DNA from: an uncultured Vampirovibrio sp.
GTDB taxonomy: Bacteria; Cyanobacteriota; Vampirovibrionia; Gastranaerophilales; Gastranaerophilaceae
Length of the DNA: 64,000 bases
Reading direction: 5' to 3'
NCBI GenBank assembly: GCA_910583875.1
Contig: CAJTXT010000002.1
Span: 1-64,000 of the forward strand
Position 1 is the stretch's first letter, and the number at the start of each line of letters is the position of its first letter. Positions 1 to 8,344 of the stretch are shown piece after piece. A program made the position numbers and the translations under genes. Under the pieces are notes generated by a model. The model was not told the DNA's origin, did no database searches, and was given only the letters and a program-made list of their open reading frames with translations.

Positions 1-28
1 ACAAATGATAATAAATTACGCAATTTAT

Positions 29-59
29 AAAAAAAGATGAGTTTTTCTCATCTTTTTTA
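29..59. terminator. Bidirectional intrinsic terminator after gcvPB
   Basis: A 12-bp stem (AAAAAAGATGAG pairing with CTCATCTTTTTT) closes a 5-nt T loop. It has A/T runs on both sides, so it can work in either direction. On the minus strand it overlaps the stop codon of gcvPB and ends the lysA-cdaA-aldolase-gcvPB operon. Confidence 0.8.
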
Positions 60-1493
60 TTGTAATTTATATGCTAAATCTGGCTTTCTTGCTGCAAGAG
101 TTTCATCAACCTTCCTTACCGGTGTATTTAAAGGATGTTTTAATACGTCATCGGGAGTTGCTTTAACTTCATTTGCAATTTCTATCATTGTATTTATGAA
201 ATCATCAAGAACTTCTTTTGATTCTGACTCTGTAGGTTCAATCATTATTGCTTCATGAACAATTAACGGAAAATATATTGTTGGCGGATGGAAATTTGAA
301 TCCATTAATCTTTTTGCTATACCAAGTGTGTTTACACCTTGTTCCTTCTGCCAATCTCCAGATAATACAAATTCATGCATACATTTTCTATCGTATGGAA
401 GTAGATAATGCTCTTTTAATTTGTTCATCATATAGTTTGCATTTAAAACAGCATTTGCACTTGCTTCTTTTAATTCTTTACCCATTAATAAAATATATGC
501 ATAAGCTCTTACTAAAATTGAGAAATTTCCGTAAAAGGCTTTCATTTTACCTATTGAGTTTTTCAAATCATATTTTCTATAATATTTGCTGCCATCAGAA
601 TCAACTACCGGAACAGGTAGAAATTCTTTTAAATTTTCTACTACACCGACAGGTCCTGCTCCCGGCCCGCCACCGCCATGCGGTGTTGAAAAGGTTTTAT
701 GAAGATTCATATGTACAATATCAAATCCCATTAATTTAGGATTTGTATATCCCATAATGGCATTCATATTTGCACCATCGTAATATAACAATCCGCCTGC
801 TTCATGAACTAACTTTGATATTTCAAGAATTTCTTCTTCAAATAGTCCCAGAGTGTTTGGGTTTGTTAACATTATTGCAGCTGTATTATCATCAAGTACA
901 GCTTTTAATGCGTCAATATCAACTAAACCTTTTTCATTTGATTTTATTTCAATTATATTGAAACCGCACATTGCCGCGCTGGCTGGGTTTGTTCCGTGTG
1001 CAGAATCCGGAATTATAACATTTTTTCTATTTTCTCCGATAGATTCAAAATATTTTTTTACTATCATCATTCCGCAAAGTTCGCCGTGAGCGCCTGCTGC
1101 TGGTTGAAGAGTAACAGCGTTCATTCCTGTTATCTTCTTTAATGCTTCTTGAAGATTATACATAAGCTTTAATGCACCTTGTGAATCTTCATCACTTTGA
1201 AGAGGATGAAGTTCGCAAAATCCTTCAAGTCCTGCTAGTACTTCATTTACTTTAGGATTATATTTCATTGTGCAAGAACCTAATGGATAAAATCCTTTTT
1301 CAATACAAAAATTTTTATCGGAAAGTTCTTTATAATGTCTCATTACTTCAAGTTCAGAAATTTCAGGTAATATAGTTTTTTTATTTGTTCTTATATATCT
1401 ATTATCTATAAAATCGAAATTTATATTTTCTTCAGTTAAATTTATTCCGTTAGTATTTTTTTTGCTTTTTTCAAATATAAGTTTTGTCATCAT
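57..1493 (-). CDS. gcvPB: Glycine dehydrogenase (decarboxylating) subunit 2
   Basis: This is the PLP-binding beta subunit of the two-subunit P protein of the glycine cleavage system. It decarboxylates glycine and passes the aminomethyl group to the H protein. The PLP lysine is K266 in NLHKTFSTPHGGGG. The 478-aa length fits the split GcvPA/GcvPB form. Two consecutive ATGs start the ORF behind a GGGG stretch, so either may be used. It is the last gene of a minus-strand operon, 15 nt after the aldolase gene. No gcvPA, gcvT or gcvH is visible, so the partners must lie elsewhere. Confidence 0.95.
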   Translation of the reverse strand: MMTKLIFEKSKKNTNGINLTEENINFDFIDNRYIRTNKKTILPEISELEVMRHYKELSDKNFCIEKGFYPLGSCTMKYNPKVNEVLAGLEGFCELHPLQSDEDSQGALKLMYNLQEALKKITGMNAVTLQPAAGAHGELCGMMIVKKYFESIGENRKNVIIPDSAHGTNPASAAMCGFNIIEIKSNEKGLVDIDALKAVLDDNTAAIMLTNPNTLGLFEEEILEISKLVHEAGGLLYYDGANMNAIMGYTNPKLMGFDIVHMNLHKTFSTPHGGGGPGAGPVGVVENLKEFLPVPVVDSDGSKYYRKYDLKNSIGKMKAFYGNFSILVRAYAYILLMGKELKEASANAVLNANYMMNKLKEHYLLPYDRKCMHEFVLSGDWQKEQGVNTLGIAKRLMDSNFHPPTIYFPLIVHEAIMIEPTESESKEVLDDFINTMIEIANEVKATPDDVLKHPLNTPVRKVDETLAARKPDLAYKLQ

Positions 1494-1508
1494 ATCCCCA
1501 ATATACTT

Positions 1509-2126
1509 TTATTTATATTGTGCAACTTTTTCACAAGCTTCTTTTGCTCTTTCTTTTATTTCTGATAAATCAGCATCTTTATATAAAGAACGTCCTATTC
1601 CTACTGCAGTTGCACCCGCTGCAAGATAAGAAGGAATATCTTCAATATTAATACTTCCGGCTGCCATAACATTTAAGAATTTCATAGGTCTTAATAAATC
1701 TTCGATATAGTCTGCTCCGCCCATCGGATTTGCCGGTGAAATTTTTATAAGTTGAGTTCTTGCTTTCCAAGCGGTATATGCTTCATTAGGTGTTGTCGCT
1801 GTCATAATTAATGGAGTTTGCTGGCTTTTGCACAGTCTTACTAAATTCATTTGACATACCGGAGAGACAATGACATCAGCACCTGAATCAATTGCAATTT
1901 GTGCTTGTCTTTGTGTAATAATGCCGCCTGCCATAATTAAAGGTCTATTTTCTTGTTTTGTTATTTCTTCAATAACTTTAACCATTTCCGGTGTTTCTAT
2001 AACAAGTTCTATTATGTTAATTCCGCCATCAGTAAGAGCTTTTATTATATCTTTTGTTTTATTTGTCTCTTGCATTCTTAATACTGCAAATAGTTTTTCT
2101 TGTGTAATTTTGTCTATCGGATTCAT
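1509..2126 (-). CDS. KDPG/KHG aldolase family protein
   Basis: This is a class I aldolase of the Eda family, which in its classical members splits 2-keto-3-deoxy-6-phosphogluconate or 4-hydroxy-2-oxoglutarate. The 205-aa length is right. The family Glu lies in IELVIETPE and the Schiff-base Lys in LIKISPANPMGG. Several signatures diverge from the Eda I remember: GAGTV reads MAGGI, PG-TPTE reads ATTPNE, and the phosphate-binding PTGGI reads AAGSI. The substrate is therefore uncertain. The gene starts 2 nt after the cdaA stop and is probably translationally coupled to it. Confidence 0.8.
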   Translation of the reverse strand: MNPIDKITQEKLFAVLRMQETNKTKDIIKALTDGGINIIELVIETPEMVKVIEEITKQENRPLIMAGGIITQRQAQIAIDSGADVIVSPVCQMNLVRLCKSQQTPLIMTATTPNEAYTAWKARTQLIKISPANPMGGADYIEDLLRPMKFLNVMAAGSINIEDIPSYLAAGATAVGIGRSLYKDADLSEIKERAKEACEKVAQYK

Positions 2127-2128
2127 AT

Positions 2129-3031
2129 CTATTTCTTTCTTAATTTCAATAAATTTTGCATAAATGCATTTTCTGTTTTTTCTGTATTTTCATTTCCTAA
2201 TATTACTTCTAAATCTTCTTTAAATTTAGTTATATCTTCATATTTTTTTAAAATTCCGTCAATTGCAATAGAGATATCGCCTGTTTCTTCAGATACAACA
2301 ATGCAAGCGGAATCTGATATTTCACTGGCACCAATTGCTGCTCTGTGTCTTGTTCCATATCTCCAGCTTAGTTTCGGATCTTCTGTTAGAGGCAATAATA
2401 CACCTGCCGCTAAAATTTTATCATTATGAATTACCATCGCACCGTCGTGAAGCGGGGTATTTGGAAAAAATATAGTCAATATTAATTCTGCCGATATATC
2501 TGCATTTATAGTTGTACCGACTTCATTATAAAAAGATTTGTCTTTTTCTTTCTGAACTACAATTAATGCACCTCTTTTTACTCTGCTGCAATATTTTACT
2601 GCTTCTGTAATTTCTTTAATAACGTTAGTTTTTTGTTCATCTTTTGATGCATTTTTAAATGAAAAGAAATTCTTAGCTACAAATTTTGTTTGTCCAAGGT
2701 GAACTAATAATTTTCTTAGTTCTGGCTGGAATACAATAACTAAAGACAATAAAATACCGCTTAATAAATATTGAGCTATTTGTCCTAGAATTTGAAATTC
2801 TAATTTTATTAATAAAGCACTAAAAGCCCAAGCTGTAATTATGAATAGAAGAATGCCTCTAACCAATTTTTCAGCTTGTGTACTTTTAATAAATCGCATA
2901 TAAATATAGCTAAAAAACAGTACAACAACTAAAACTTGCAGAAAATCTTTTGGTGTAAAAGAAGCATTATTTGCTACAAGCTCACCTCGTGTGAAAAAAT
3001 CTCTGTAAATATTTAGTATTGTGTCAAGCAT
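2129..3031 (-). CDS. cdaA: Membrane diadenylate cyclase (c-di-AMP synthase)
   Basis: This protein makes the second messenger c-di-AMP from two ATP. Three N-terminal membrane helices (about residues 31-48, 57-78 and 84-101) precede a DAC domain. The two catalytic motifs are intact: DGA at 196-198, and the RHR motif within GTRHRAA near 228-230. The 300-aa length is typical of CdaA. No cdaR or glmM is adjacent. The gene instead lies 3 nt downstream of lysA and 2 nt upstream of the aldolase gene, an unusual setting. c-di-AMP commonly controls osmotic balance and the cell wall, which may explain the link with a DAP-consuming enzyme, but that is inference. Confidence 0.93.
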   Translation of the reverse strand: MLDTILNIYRDFFTRGELVANNASFTPKDFLQVLVVVLFFSYIYMRFIKSTQAEKLVRGILLFIITAWAFSALLIKLEFQILGQIAQYLLSGILLSLVIVFQPELRKLLVHLGQTKFVAKNFFSFKNASKDEQKTNVIKEITEAVKYCSRVKRGALIVVQKEKDKSFYNEVGTTINADISAELILTIFFPNTPLHDGAMVIHNDKILAAGVLLPLTEDPKLSWRYGTRHRAAIGASEISDSACIVVSEETGDISIAIDGILKKYEDITKFKEDLEVILGNENTEKTENAFMQNLLKLRKK

Positions 3032-3034
3032 TAA

Positions 3035-4363
3035 TTACCTAATTAATCTGTCTGGAATTGTATCTGCTTCGCATAATTGCTCATACGTTTGCCTATTTAT
3101 TATGATATCAGATTTTCCATTATTTACAAGTACTGCAGCTGCCTTTAAAGCTCTGTTATAATTAGAAGACATTGAGTATCCGTAAGCACCTGTAGTATAG
3201 AAACAAACAATATCGCCTTCTTCTATTTCAGGAAGCATAATGTCTTTTGCTAAAATATCACCTGATTCACAATGTTTGCCTGCAATTGTTACTTTTTTAT
3301 CAGCTGGTAAATTGGGTTTATTTGCAATTTCAACAGTATATTCTGCCTGATATAAGCTTGGTCTTGCATTATCTGACATTCCGCCGTCGACTGCTTGGTA
3401 TTTTCTGCCGTTTGGAACTTGTTTTGAACTTCCTGCTGTATATAAAGTTACGCCAGATGTACCTACAACACTTCTTCCAGGCTCTATAAATACAGTAGGT
3501 TCTGCAATTCCATATTTCTTTGAATTAATATTTATTGATTCAATAATAGTTTCTGCAATTTCATATACAGATATTGGAGCATCTTTTTCTGTATATTTAA
3601 TTCCTAAACCGCCTCCAAGATTTACTGTTGTTAATTTTATACCAAATTTATCTTCTATTCTTTTTATTTCTTTGAATATAACTTCAACTTCATCAAAATA
3701 TACTTTTTTCTCAAAAATTTGTGAGCCTATATGTGCGTGAAGTCCAATTAGTTTTAAATTTGTATATTCTTCTTTGATTAATTCAATAGCTTCGTCAAGC
3801 TGAGTTAAATCAAATCCAAATTTAGAATCTAAATGCCCTGTTTGAATATATTCATGTGTGTGGCATTCAATTCCGGGGGTTATTCTTAATAGAATTTCAA
3901 CCTTTTTATTATTTGATTTTGCAATATCATTTAAAAGAGCAAGTTCAAAGAAATTATCAACAGAGATTGTTCCAACGCCTGCTTCTATTGCAAAATTTAA
4001 TTCATCATAAGATTTATTGTTTCCGTTGAATAATGTTTTAGACATATCAAAACCTGCCGATTTTGCTGTATATATTTCCCCGCCGGAGCATAAATCCAGC
4101 CCAAAACCTTCTTGTTCCATAATTTTGCAAATAGCTTTTGTTATAAATGCTTTTGAGGCAAACATCATTTTCATATGAGGATATGATTTAAATGCATCTT
4201 TATAACTCTTAGTAATTGAACGAATTGTTTCTTCATCAAAAACATATAAAGGTGTTCCATATTTATTTGCTAATTCAATTAAGTCACATCCGCCAATTTC
4301 TATATTTCCGTTATTATTTATTTTTGTTGTAACCGGTCTAATGTCTTGGTTTGCAGTTTTCAT
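3035..4363 (-). CDS. lysA: Diaminopimelate decarboxylase
   Basis: This enzyme catalyses the last step of lysine synthesis, decarboxylating meso-DAP to lysine with PLP. It is a fold-III PLP enzyme. K71 in FASKAF is the cofactor lysine, LGGGLGIKY is the glycine-rich phosphate loop, EPGRSVVG is a substrate-side motif, and CESGD supplies the active-site Cys across the dimer. The 442-aa length is normal. The start has a strong Shine-Dalgarno site (AAGGAGAG). It is the first gene of its operon and is driven by the minus promoter at 4391-4419. With dapB at 15.5-16.3 kb it shows a DAP-type lysine pathway. Confidence 0.96.
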   Translation of the reverse strand: MKTANQDIRPVTTKINNNGNIEIGGCDLIELANKYGTPLYVFDEETIRSITKSYKDAFKSYPHMKMMFASKAFITKAICKIMEQEGFGLDLCSGGEIYTAKSAGFDMSKTLFNGNNKSYDELNFAIEAGVGTISVDNFFELALLNDIAKSNNKKVEILLRITPGIECHTHEYIQTGHLDSKFGFDLTQLDEAIELIKEEYTNLKLIGLHAHIGSQIFEKKVYFDEVEVIFKEIKRIEDKFGIKLTTVNLGGGLGIKYTEKDAPISVYEIAETIIESININSKKYGIAEPTVFIEPGRSVVGTSGVTLYTAGSSKQVPNGRKYQAVDGGMSDNARPSLYQAEYTVEIANKPNLPADKKVTIAGKHCESGDILAKDIMLPEIEEGDIVCFYTTGAYGYSMSSNYNRALKAAAVLVNNGKSDIIINRQTYEQLCEADTIPDRLIR

Positions 4364-4390
4364 AATCTCTCCTTGTAACTGTTTTTCTTT

Positions 4391-4419
4391 ATTTTATCAT
4401 AAAGATTTATGCTTGATAA
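4391..4419 (-). promoter_or_regulatory. Promoter of the lysA operon
   Basis: On the minus strand, TTATCA and TAAAAT are separated by 17 nt, and TG lies one base before the -10 (extended -10). The predicted transcription start is about 21 nt before the lysA ATG. Its -35 overlaps that of the divergent plus-strand promoter. Confidence 0.5.
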
Positions 4420-4440
4420 ACGAAAGAAAAGTATTATTAT
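4413..4440 (+). promoter_or_regulatory. Divergent promoter of the small secreted protein gene
   Basis: TTGATA and TATTAT are separated by 16 nt. The expected transcription start is at or next to the ATG at 4448. With no Shine-Dalgarno site present, a leaderless message is possible. The -35 occupies almost the same bases as the lysA -35 on the other strand. Confidence 0.4.
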
Positions 4441-4447
4441 ATTAATT

Positions 4448-5011
4448 ATGAGAAAAATATTTTTATTGTTATTTATCTTTTTTACTTTTGTAACTAACGC
4501 TTTTGGGGCTGATTTTGATTGTGATGCATTGTATGATGCAGCAGAACCCTTTGCTTCCAAATTATATAATGATATAGACCCTTTTGAAGATGAGGATTCT
4601 ATTAAATATGCTTGGTCTCCGTACCCATTATTCAGAACTTCTGCCTTTTTGTATTTTAAGGATTATGCAATTGAACCCGGGTATTATTCATTAACTCCAA
4701 GAACATTGCAGGGAAAAGATTATGTATTCTTTAAACAAGGCGGCAAAGTTGTTTTTATTATTCCTGTCGCAAAAAAAGAAAAAACACCTTTAAATTTTTA
4801 TGATGCAAATATTCCTAAAGTAACACAAACTAAGATGCAAAAGTTTGCAGCTACAGTAAGAAAAAAATTCTATGATACTGCGAAAGATTCAAGAAGGGTA
4901 ACACCGCCAAGTTCATTGGTTAATGTTGATGTAGAAGTAAAATATATAATAATAACATTATATTATGGTGATGATAAATTTACGCTTTTATTTAGGCGTA
5001 CTCCATATTAA
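4448..5011 (+). CDS. Small secreted protein of unknown function
   Basis: I do not recognise this 187-aa protein. It begins with a clear Sec signal peptide (MRKIFLLLFIFFTFVTNAFG, cleaved near the A-D-F-D that follows). The mature part is rich in aromatic and charged residues and is predicted to be extracytoplasmic. The frame is open from 4409, but that upstream ATG sits inside the divergent promoter pair and would bury the signal peptide, so 4448 is preferred. There is no Shine-Dalgarno site. The stop codon touches the 36-bp inverted repeat that ends the transcript. The gene diverges from lysA, with no functional clue from neighbours. Confidence 0.7.
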   Translation: MRKIFLLLFIFFTFVTNAFGADFDCDALYDAAEPFASKLYNDIDPFEDEDSIKYAWSPYPLFRTSAFLYFKDYAIEPGYYSLTPRTLQGKDYVFFKQGGKVVFIIPVAKKEKTPLNFYDANIPKVTQTKMQKFAATVRKKFYDTAKDSRRVTPPSSLVNVDVEVKYIIITLYYGDDKFTLLFRRTPY

Positions 5012-5122
5012 AGAAAAAATAGAAAATACTTCTTGGATTTGATTTTGAAGTCCATTGTTTTTAGGTATCGCGAAAATACAGGACGAAAAATCAAATCCAA
5101 GAAGTATTTTCTATTTTTTCTT
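5011..5122. repeat. Perfect 36-bp inverted repeat between convergent genes
   Basis: Bases 5011-5046 are the exact reverse complement of 5087-5122, with a 40-nt spacer. The repeat begins at the stop codon of the secreted-protein gene and runs into the last codons of the opposing small ORF, so it encodes that protein's lysine-rich tail. It could serve both genes as a terminator, but it is far longer than the 8-12 bp terminators elsewhere in this window. It does not match the CTGAACTTG repeat family. Confidence 0.9.
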
Positions 5123-5329
5123 TTCTTTCATCAATCTTTTTTTTGTTACTAAATATCCGCATTTAGAGCAAGCAAAAATCAGATTTGTTGAATCTATAGG
5201 CATGAAATGATGTTTACAGGTTATAACATCTTCTAGTTCTACTTCTTCACTATCTTTATTTATTATTATTGGCTTTTCTTTTTTGCTGTATTTAAAATAT
5301 AATTTTAATAGTTTTTCTATAATATACAT
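5111..5329 (-). CDS. Small zinc-ribbon-like protein
   Basis: This 72-aa protein is not recognised. It is basic at both ends and holds a CKHHF segment about 15 residues before FACSKCGYLV, giving a C-x-H-H plus C-x-x-C arrangement that could bind one zinc. It starts right where the UbiA-like gene ends, with no gap, so the two are likely translated together. Its final residues (KEKKK) are encoded by the right arm of the inverted repeat. Existence is supported by the coupling and the metal-type motif. The function is unknown. Confidence 0.55.
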   Translation of the reverse strand: MYIIEKLLKLYFKYSKKEKPIIINKDSEEVELEDVITCKHHFMPIDSTNLIFACSKCGYLVTKKRLMKEKKK

Positions 5330-6319
5330 TTATAAAATCTTTATAAGTACTATTGATATACATATTAACAATGTAAAAAAAGAAAGCAAGTTTCTTACAA
5401 TTAAAAATTTTAATAAAAAATCTCTTTGGTTATCTGGTACTTTTTTTATTTCATTAATATTTCCCATAAAAATATTTTCTTTAATTTCTTTTTCTGGATA
5501 TTTAACATGATTTGTCATTACTATAAAAAGGGTAACAGCAGTTGGAATACTTAATAATGTTATTAAATAAATCGGGCTTATTAATTTTAATATAGAGCAT
5601 ATTATTATATTTAAGTATGCACAAATTATAATAATAAAAAGTAAAATTAATGCATTATAGGGAGTTTTGCATAATCTGCAAAGTGTAATTTTCCTATTTT
5701 TTTCATCATATTTAAAATCTAGCAGCATGTGATTATGAAGTACAGCAACAGATAATAAGCCTGTAGAAATTGATATTAATAATATATCAAGTGAAAAATA
5801 TCCCATCATTGTGTAAAAAACACCAGAATATAACAACGGTGAAAAAACAAGTGCGACAATAAGTTCTCCAAAGCCAAGACATCCAAGTACTGGATATAAT
5901 ATGCATAAAATAGCGCTGGGGATAATCAAATATAATAATTGGGAACCATATATAGAAAGAAAAAACATCCCGATAATAAATGGTATAAAAAACAATAAAA
6001 AAGATGCAATATAGTGTTGTTTCAGTGATAATTTACCTTCAAATATACAAGCACATTTACCTTGCTGGAAATTAAAATTTTGTTTTAATCCTTTTTCTAT
6101 CTTTATTTTTTCTAATGTATAATCAATGGCATCATCAAAAATATTTGTTCCAAGGTGAAGTAACATAATTCCTATTAGAGAAATGATGCCGTAAAAAATA
6201 TTCCCTCCATTAAAAGCTGCAAATAGAAACGGAACCAACCAAGACATAACGGAAATAGGTAATGAATATGCACGTAAAGCAGCTAACCAGTTATTAAGTT
6301 TATTCGACCAAGAATGCAT
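5330..6319 (-). CDS. UbiA-family prenyltransferase (MenA-like)
   Basis: This integral membrane protein of 329 aa has about eight or nine hydrophobic helices. UbiA enzymes transfer a prenyl chain to an aromatic or other acceptor. The first Asp-rich motif is NIFDDAIDY (N59, D62, D63, D66) and the second is DFKYD (D201, D205). Both are expected to hold Mg-diphosphate. The first motif resembles MenA (dihydroxynaphthoate prenyltransferase), but no other menaquinone gene is present, so the acceptor is not assigned. A GGTGGAG ribosome site precedes the start. Only the small zinc-ribbon-like gene follows in the operon. Confidence 0.85.
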   Translation of the reverse strand: MHSWSNKLNNWLAALRAYSLPISVMSWLVPFLFAAFNGGNIFYGIISLIGIMLLHLGTNIFDDAIDYTLEKIKIEKGLKQNFNFQQGKCACIFEGKLSLKQHYIASFLLFFIPFIIGMFFLSIYGSQLLYLIIPSAILCILYPVLGCLGFGELIVALVFSPLLYSGVFYTMMGYFSLDILLISISTGLLSVAVLHNHMLLDFKYDEKNRKITLCRLCKTPYNALILLFIIIICAYLNIIICSILKLISPIYLITLLSIPTAVTLFIVMTNHVKYPEKEIKENIFMGNINEIKKVPDNQRDFLLKFLIVRNLLSFFTLLICISIVLIKIL

Positions 6320-6664
6320 GAAAGTAAAAACTCCACCAATATACTATAAGCATAACGTAAAAATCTTAAAATAATATTAATTTTTGTTACAAATTTTGGA
6401 TTGATATTCTGTAATGAGACATAATGTTAAAAAAACAAACAATAATAAACGATAAAAATATAATCAAGAATATATTCAAATCCTAAAAAATATGTTATAA
6501 TGTTAGAACGAACTAAGATAAAGTGTGCAAAGTACATTTTATTAAGGCAAAAATAAATTGTTAATATTTTGTAAAATAATTTATAAGAAAATGGCAATAA
6601 TTTAACACAAGTATTTTTTATATATAAGTGATGGTAAGTAAGTAAATTTTTTGTCGGAGGAAGA
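6320..6664 (+). promoter_or_regulatory. 345-nt gene-free region with candidate extended -10 promoter
   Basis: No ORF is supported here. A TGTTATAAT extended -10 box lies at 6493-6501 without a good -35, and would give the HEAT gene a leader of about 160 nt. The same nine bases recur before the response regulator at 58.3 kb. The upstream part must hold the divergent UbiA promoter. The gene start at 6665 has a strong CGGAGGA site. I saw no clear terminator or riboswitch. Confidence 0.4.
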
Positions 6665-7513
6665 ATGACAATAAGTGTAAACTCTAGAAAAAAACAAGCA
6701 AAAAAATCTTTTGATGAATTATTAAATGATTTAAGAACAAGTAATTCAGAAAAAGTTAGATATAATGCAGCAAGAGTATTAGGTGAAATGGGCGATGCTA
6801 ATGCTGTTGAACCTCTAATTGATGTTTTAAAAAATGACAGAAATGGTTCTGTTCGTTTATATGCAGCAAGAGCTTTAGGTGAACTTGGTGAAGTTTCTGC
6901 TACTATTCCTTTGATTGAATCTTTACGTGAAGATAGAAACGTAGACGTTAGAGTTCGTGCAGCAAGAGCTTTAGGTCGTTTAGGCGGTAAAGAAGTTGTT
7001 GAACCATTAGTTGAAGCATTAAATGATGAAAATCCTCAAGTTTGTATTACAGCAACTGATGCTTTAATCGAAATTGGTGATGTAGCTACTGATTCTTTAA
7101 TTGAATCATTAGACAGCGAAAAAGTTAACGTTAGATGTGATGCTACTCGTGCTTTAGGTGAAATCGGTAACCCAAAAGCTGTTAACCACATTATTAAAAT
7201 GTTAAAAGATGAATGGGTTAATGTTAGAATTTATGCTGTTACTTCTTTAGGTAAATTAAATGATACAGCTGCTGTTCCTTCTTTAATTGAAGTAGTTCAA
7301 AATGAAAAAGAAAATGATTTAGTTAGAGCTGGTGCTGCTGCTGCATTAGGTGTACTTCGTGACCAAAGAGCTTTACTTCCTCTAAGAGAATTAATTGTTA
7401 AAGCTGAAGAATTAGGCGAATTAGAAGACACAGCTTTAAAATCTTTCAAAAAAATTATGGCTGCTAACTGGAAACCAGTTAATGAAGCTCAAGCTAAAAA
7501 AGTTGGCGCTTAA
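6665..7513 (+). CDS. HEAT-repeat (PBS-lyase-like) protein
   Basis: The 282-aa protein is almost entirely HEAT-like repeats of about 31 residues. Units resemble NAARVLGEMGDANAVEPLI followed by a DVLKNDRNGSVR-type linker, and about seven copies occur. Such proteins form alpha-solenoids for protein-protein contacts. The sequence resembles the PBS-lyase HEAT proteins common in cyanobacteria and relatives, but nothing indicates a bilin-lyase activity here. It has no signal peptide. Recurrent GCT, GGT and TTA codons and a strong Shine-Dalgarno site suggest high expression. It is monocistronic, with its own terminator. Confidence 0.85.
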   Translation: MTISVNSRKKQAKKSFDELLNDLRTSNSEKVRYNAARVLGEMGDANAVEPLIDVLKNDRNGSVRLYAARALGELGEVSATIPLIESLREDRNVDVRVRAARALGRLGGKEVVEPLVEALNDENPQVCITATDALIEIGDVATDSLIESLDSEKVNVRCDATRALGEIGNPKAVNHIIKMLKDEWVNVRIYAVTSLGKLNDTAAVPSLIEVVQNEKENDLVRAGAAAALGVLRDQRALLPLRELIVKAEELGELEDTALKSFKKIMAANWKPVNEAQAKKVGA

Positions 7514-7530
7514 TTAAATAAAATTAAATT

Positions 7531-7566
7531 AAAACACTCTCTTCAAAACGAAGAGGGTGTTTTTTC
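7531..7566 (+). terminator. Intrinsic terminator of the HEAT gene
   Basis: An 11-bp stem with one G-U pair (ACACTCTCTTC with GAAGAGGGTGT) and a 5-nt loop is followed by seven T. It lies just before the lptB promoter. Confidence 0.9.
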
Positions 7567-7570
7567 TATT

Positions 7571-7599
7571 TTGACATTACCCCTTGTTTTATTTAAAAT
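7571..7599 (+). promoter_or_regulatory. Consensus sigma-70 promoter of lptB operon
   Basis: A perfect TTGACA and a TAAAAT are separated by exactly 17 nt. The predicted start is near 7606, giving a leader of about 16 nt with AAGGG before the ATG at 7622. This rules out the longer lptB frame opening at 7571, because that start would lie inside the -35. Confidence 0.75.
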
Positions 7600-7621
7600 A
7601 TTACAAGATAAGGGTTTATGT

Positions 7622-8344
7622 ATGAAAATAAAAGCTGAAAATCTTGTTAAAATATATAATGATAGAACTGTAGTTAATGATATTTCTATAGAAGTTAATA
7701 AAGGAGAGGTTGTTGGTCTTTTAGGTCCTAATGGTGCCGGTAAAACAACGACTTTTTATATGGTTGTCGGACTTGTTCGACCAAATTCCGGAAAAATTTA
7801 TATTGATGATATTGATTTAACTCAACTAACAATGGATAAACGTGCAAAGCATGGTATTGGCTATCTTCCTCAAGAAGCTTCTATTTTTAGAAAATTATCT
7901 GTAGAAGATAATATCAAATTAGTATTAGAATTAAATGATAAACTTAATCCTAAAGAGAAAAAAGATAAGTTAGAAGAATTATTAGATGAATTTAGAATAA
8001 AAAAACTTCGTGATACTGCAGCAGTTGCTTTATCAGGCGGTGAAAGAAGACGTGTAGAAATTGCAAGAGCGCTGGCAGCAAGTCCTGAATTTATTCTTTT
8101 AGATGAACCATTTGCCGGTATTGACCCTATTGCAATTGGCGAAATTAAAGATAATATTAAAATCTTATCTAATAGAGGGTTAGGTGTATTAATTACAGAC
8201 CATAATCCAAAAGCAACTTTGTCTATTACCGATCGCGCGTATGTTATTTTTGACGGAAAAATTAAAATTCAAGGTACAAGAGATGAAATTGCCAATGATG
8301 AAATTGCTAAAGAATTTTATCTTGGAAAGGATTTTTCACTTTAA
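7622..8344 (+). CDS. lptB: LPS export ABC transporter ATPase LptB
   Basis: LptB is the cytoplasmic ATPase that powers LPS extraction from the inner membrane with LptF, LptG and LptC. The 240-aa protein has Walker A GPNGAGKT (35-42), a Q-loop near LPQEAS, signature LSGGERRR (from 136), Walker B FILLDEP (156-162) and a late switch His in ITDHNPKAT. The Q-loop and ending match the LptB subfamily. The start at 7622 has an AAGGG site. A 1-nt overlap with the permease gene (TAATG) couples the pair. Confidence 0.93.
   Translation: MKIKAENLVKIYNDRTVVNDISIEVNKGEVVGLLGPNGAGKTTTFYMVVGLVRPNSGKIYIDDIDLTQLTMDKRAKHGIGYLPQEASIFRKLSVEDNIKLVLELNDKLNPKEKKDKLEELLDEFRIKKLRDTAAVALSGGERRRVEIARALAASPEFILLDEPFAGIDPIAIGEIKDNIKILSNRGLGVLITDHNPKATLSITDRAYVIFDGKIKIQGTRDEIANDEIAKEFYLGKDFSL

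Noticed and set aside
248..739. 163-aa plus-strand ORF opposite gcvPB
   Set aside because: Antisense to a clearly identified enzyme, with Leu/His-rich shadow composition.
6320..6664. Possible riboswitch or small RNA in the long leader of the HEAT gene
   Set aside because: I could find no recognisable aptamer core or convincing conserved stem by eye.
7571..7621. N-terminal extension of lptB
   Set aside because: The upstream start lies in the promoter -35; 7622 has a ribosome site and the family N-terminus.
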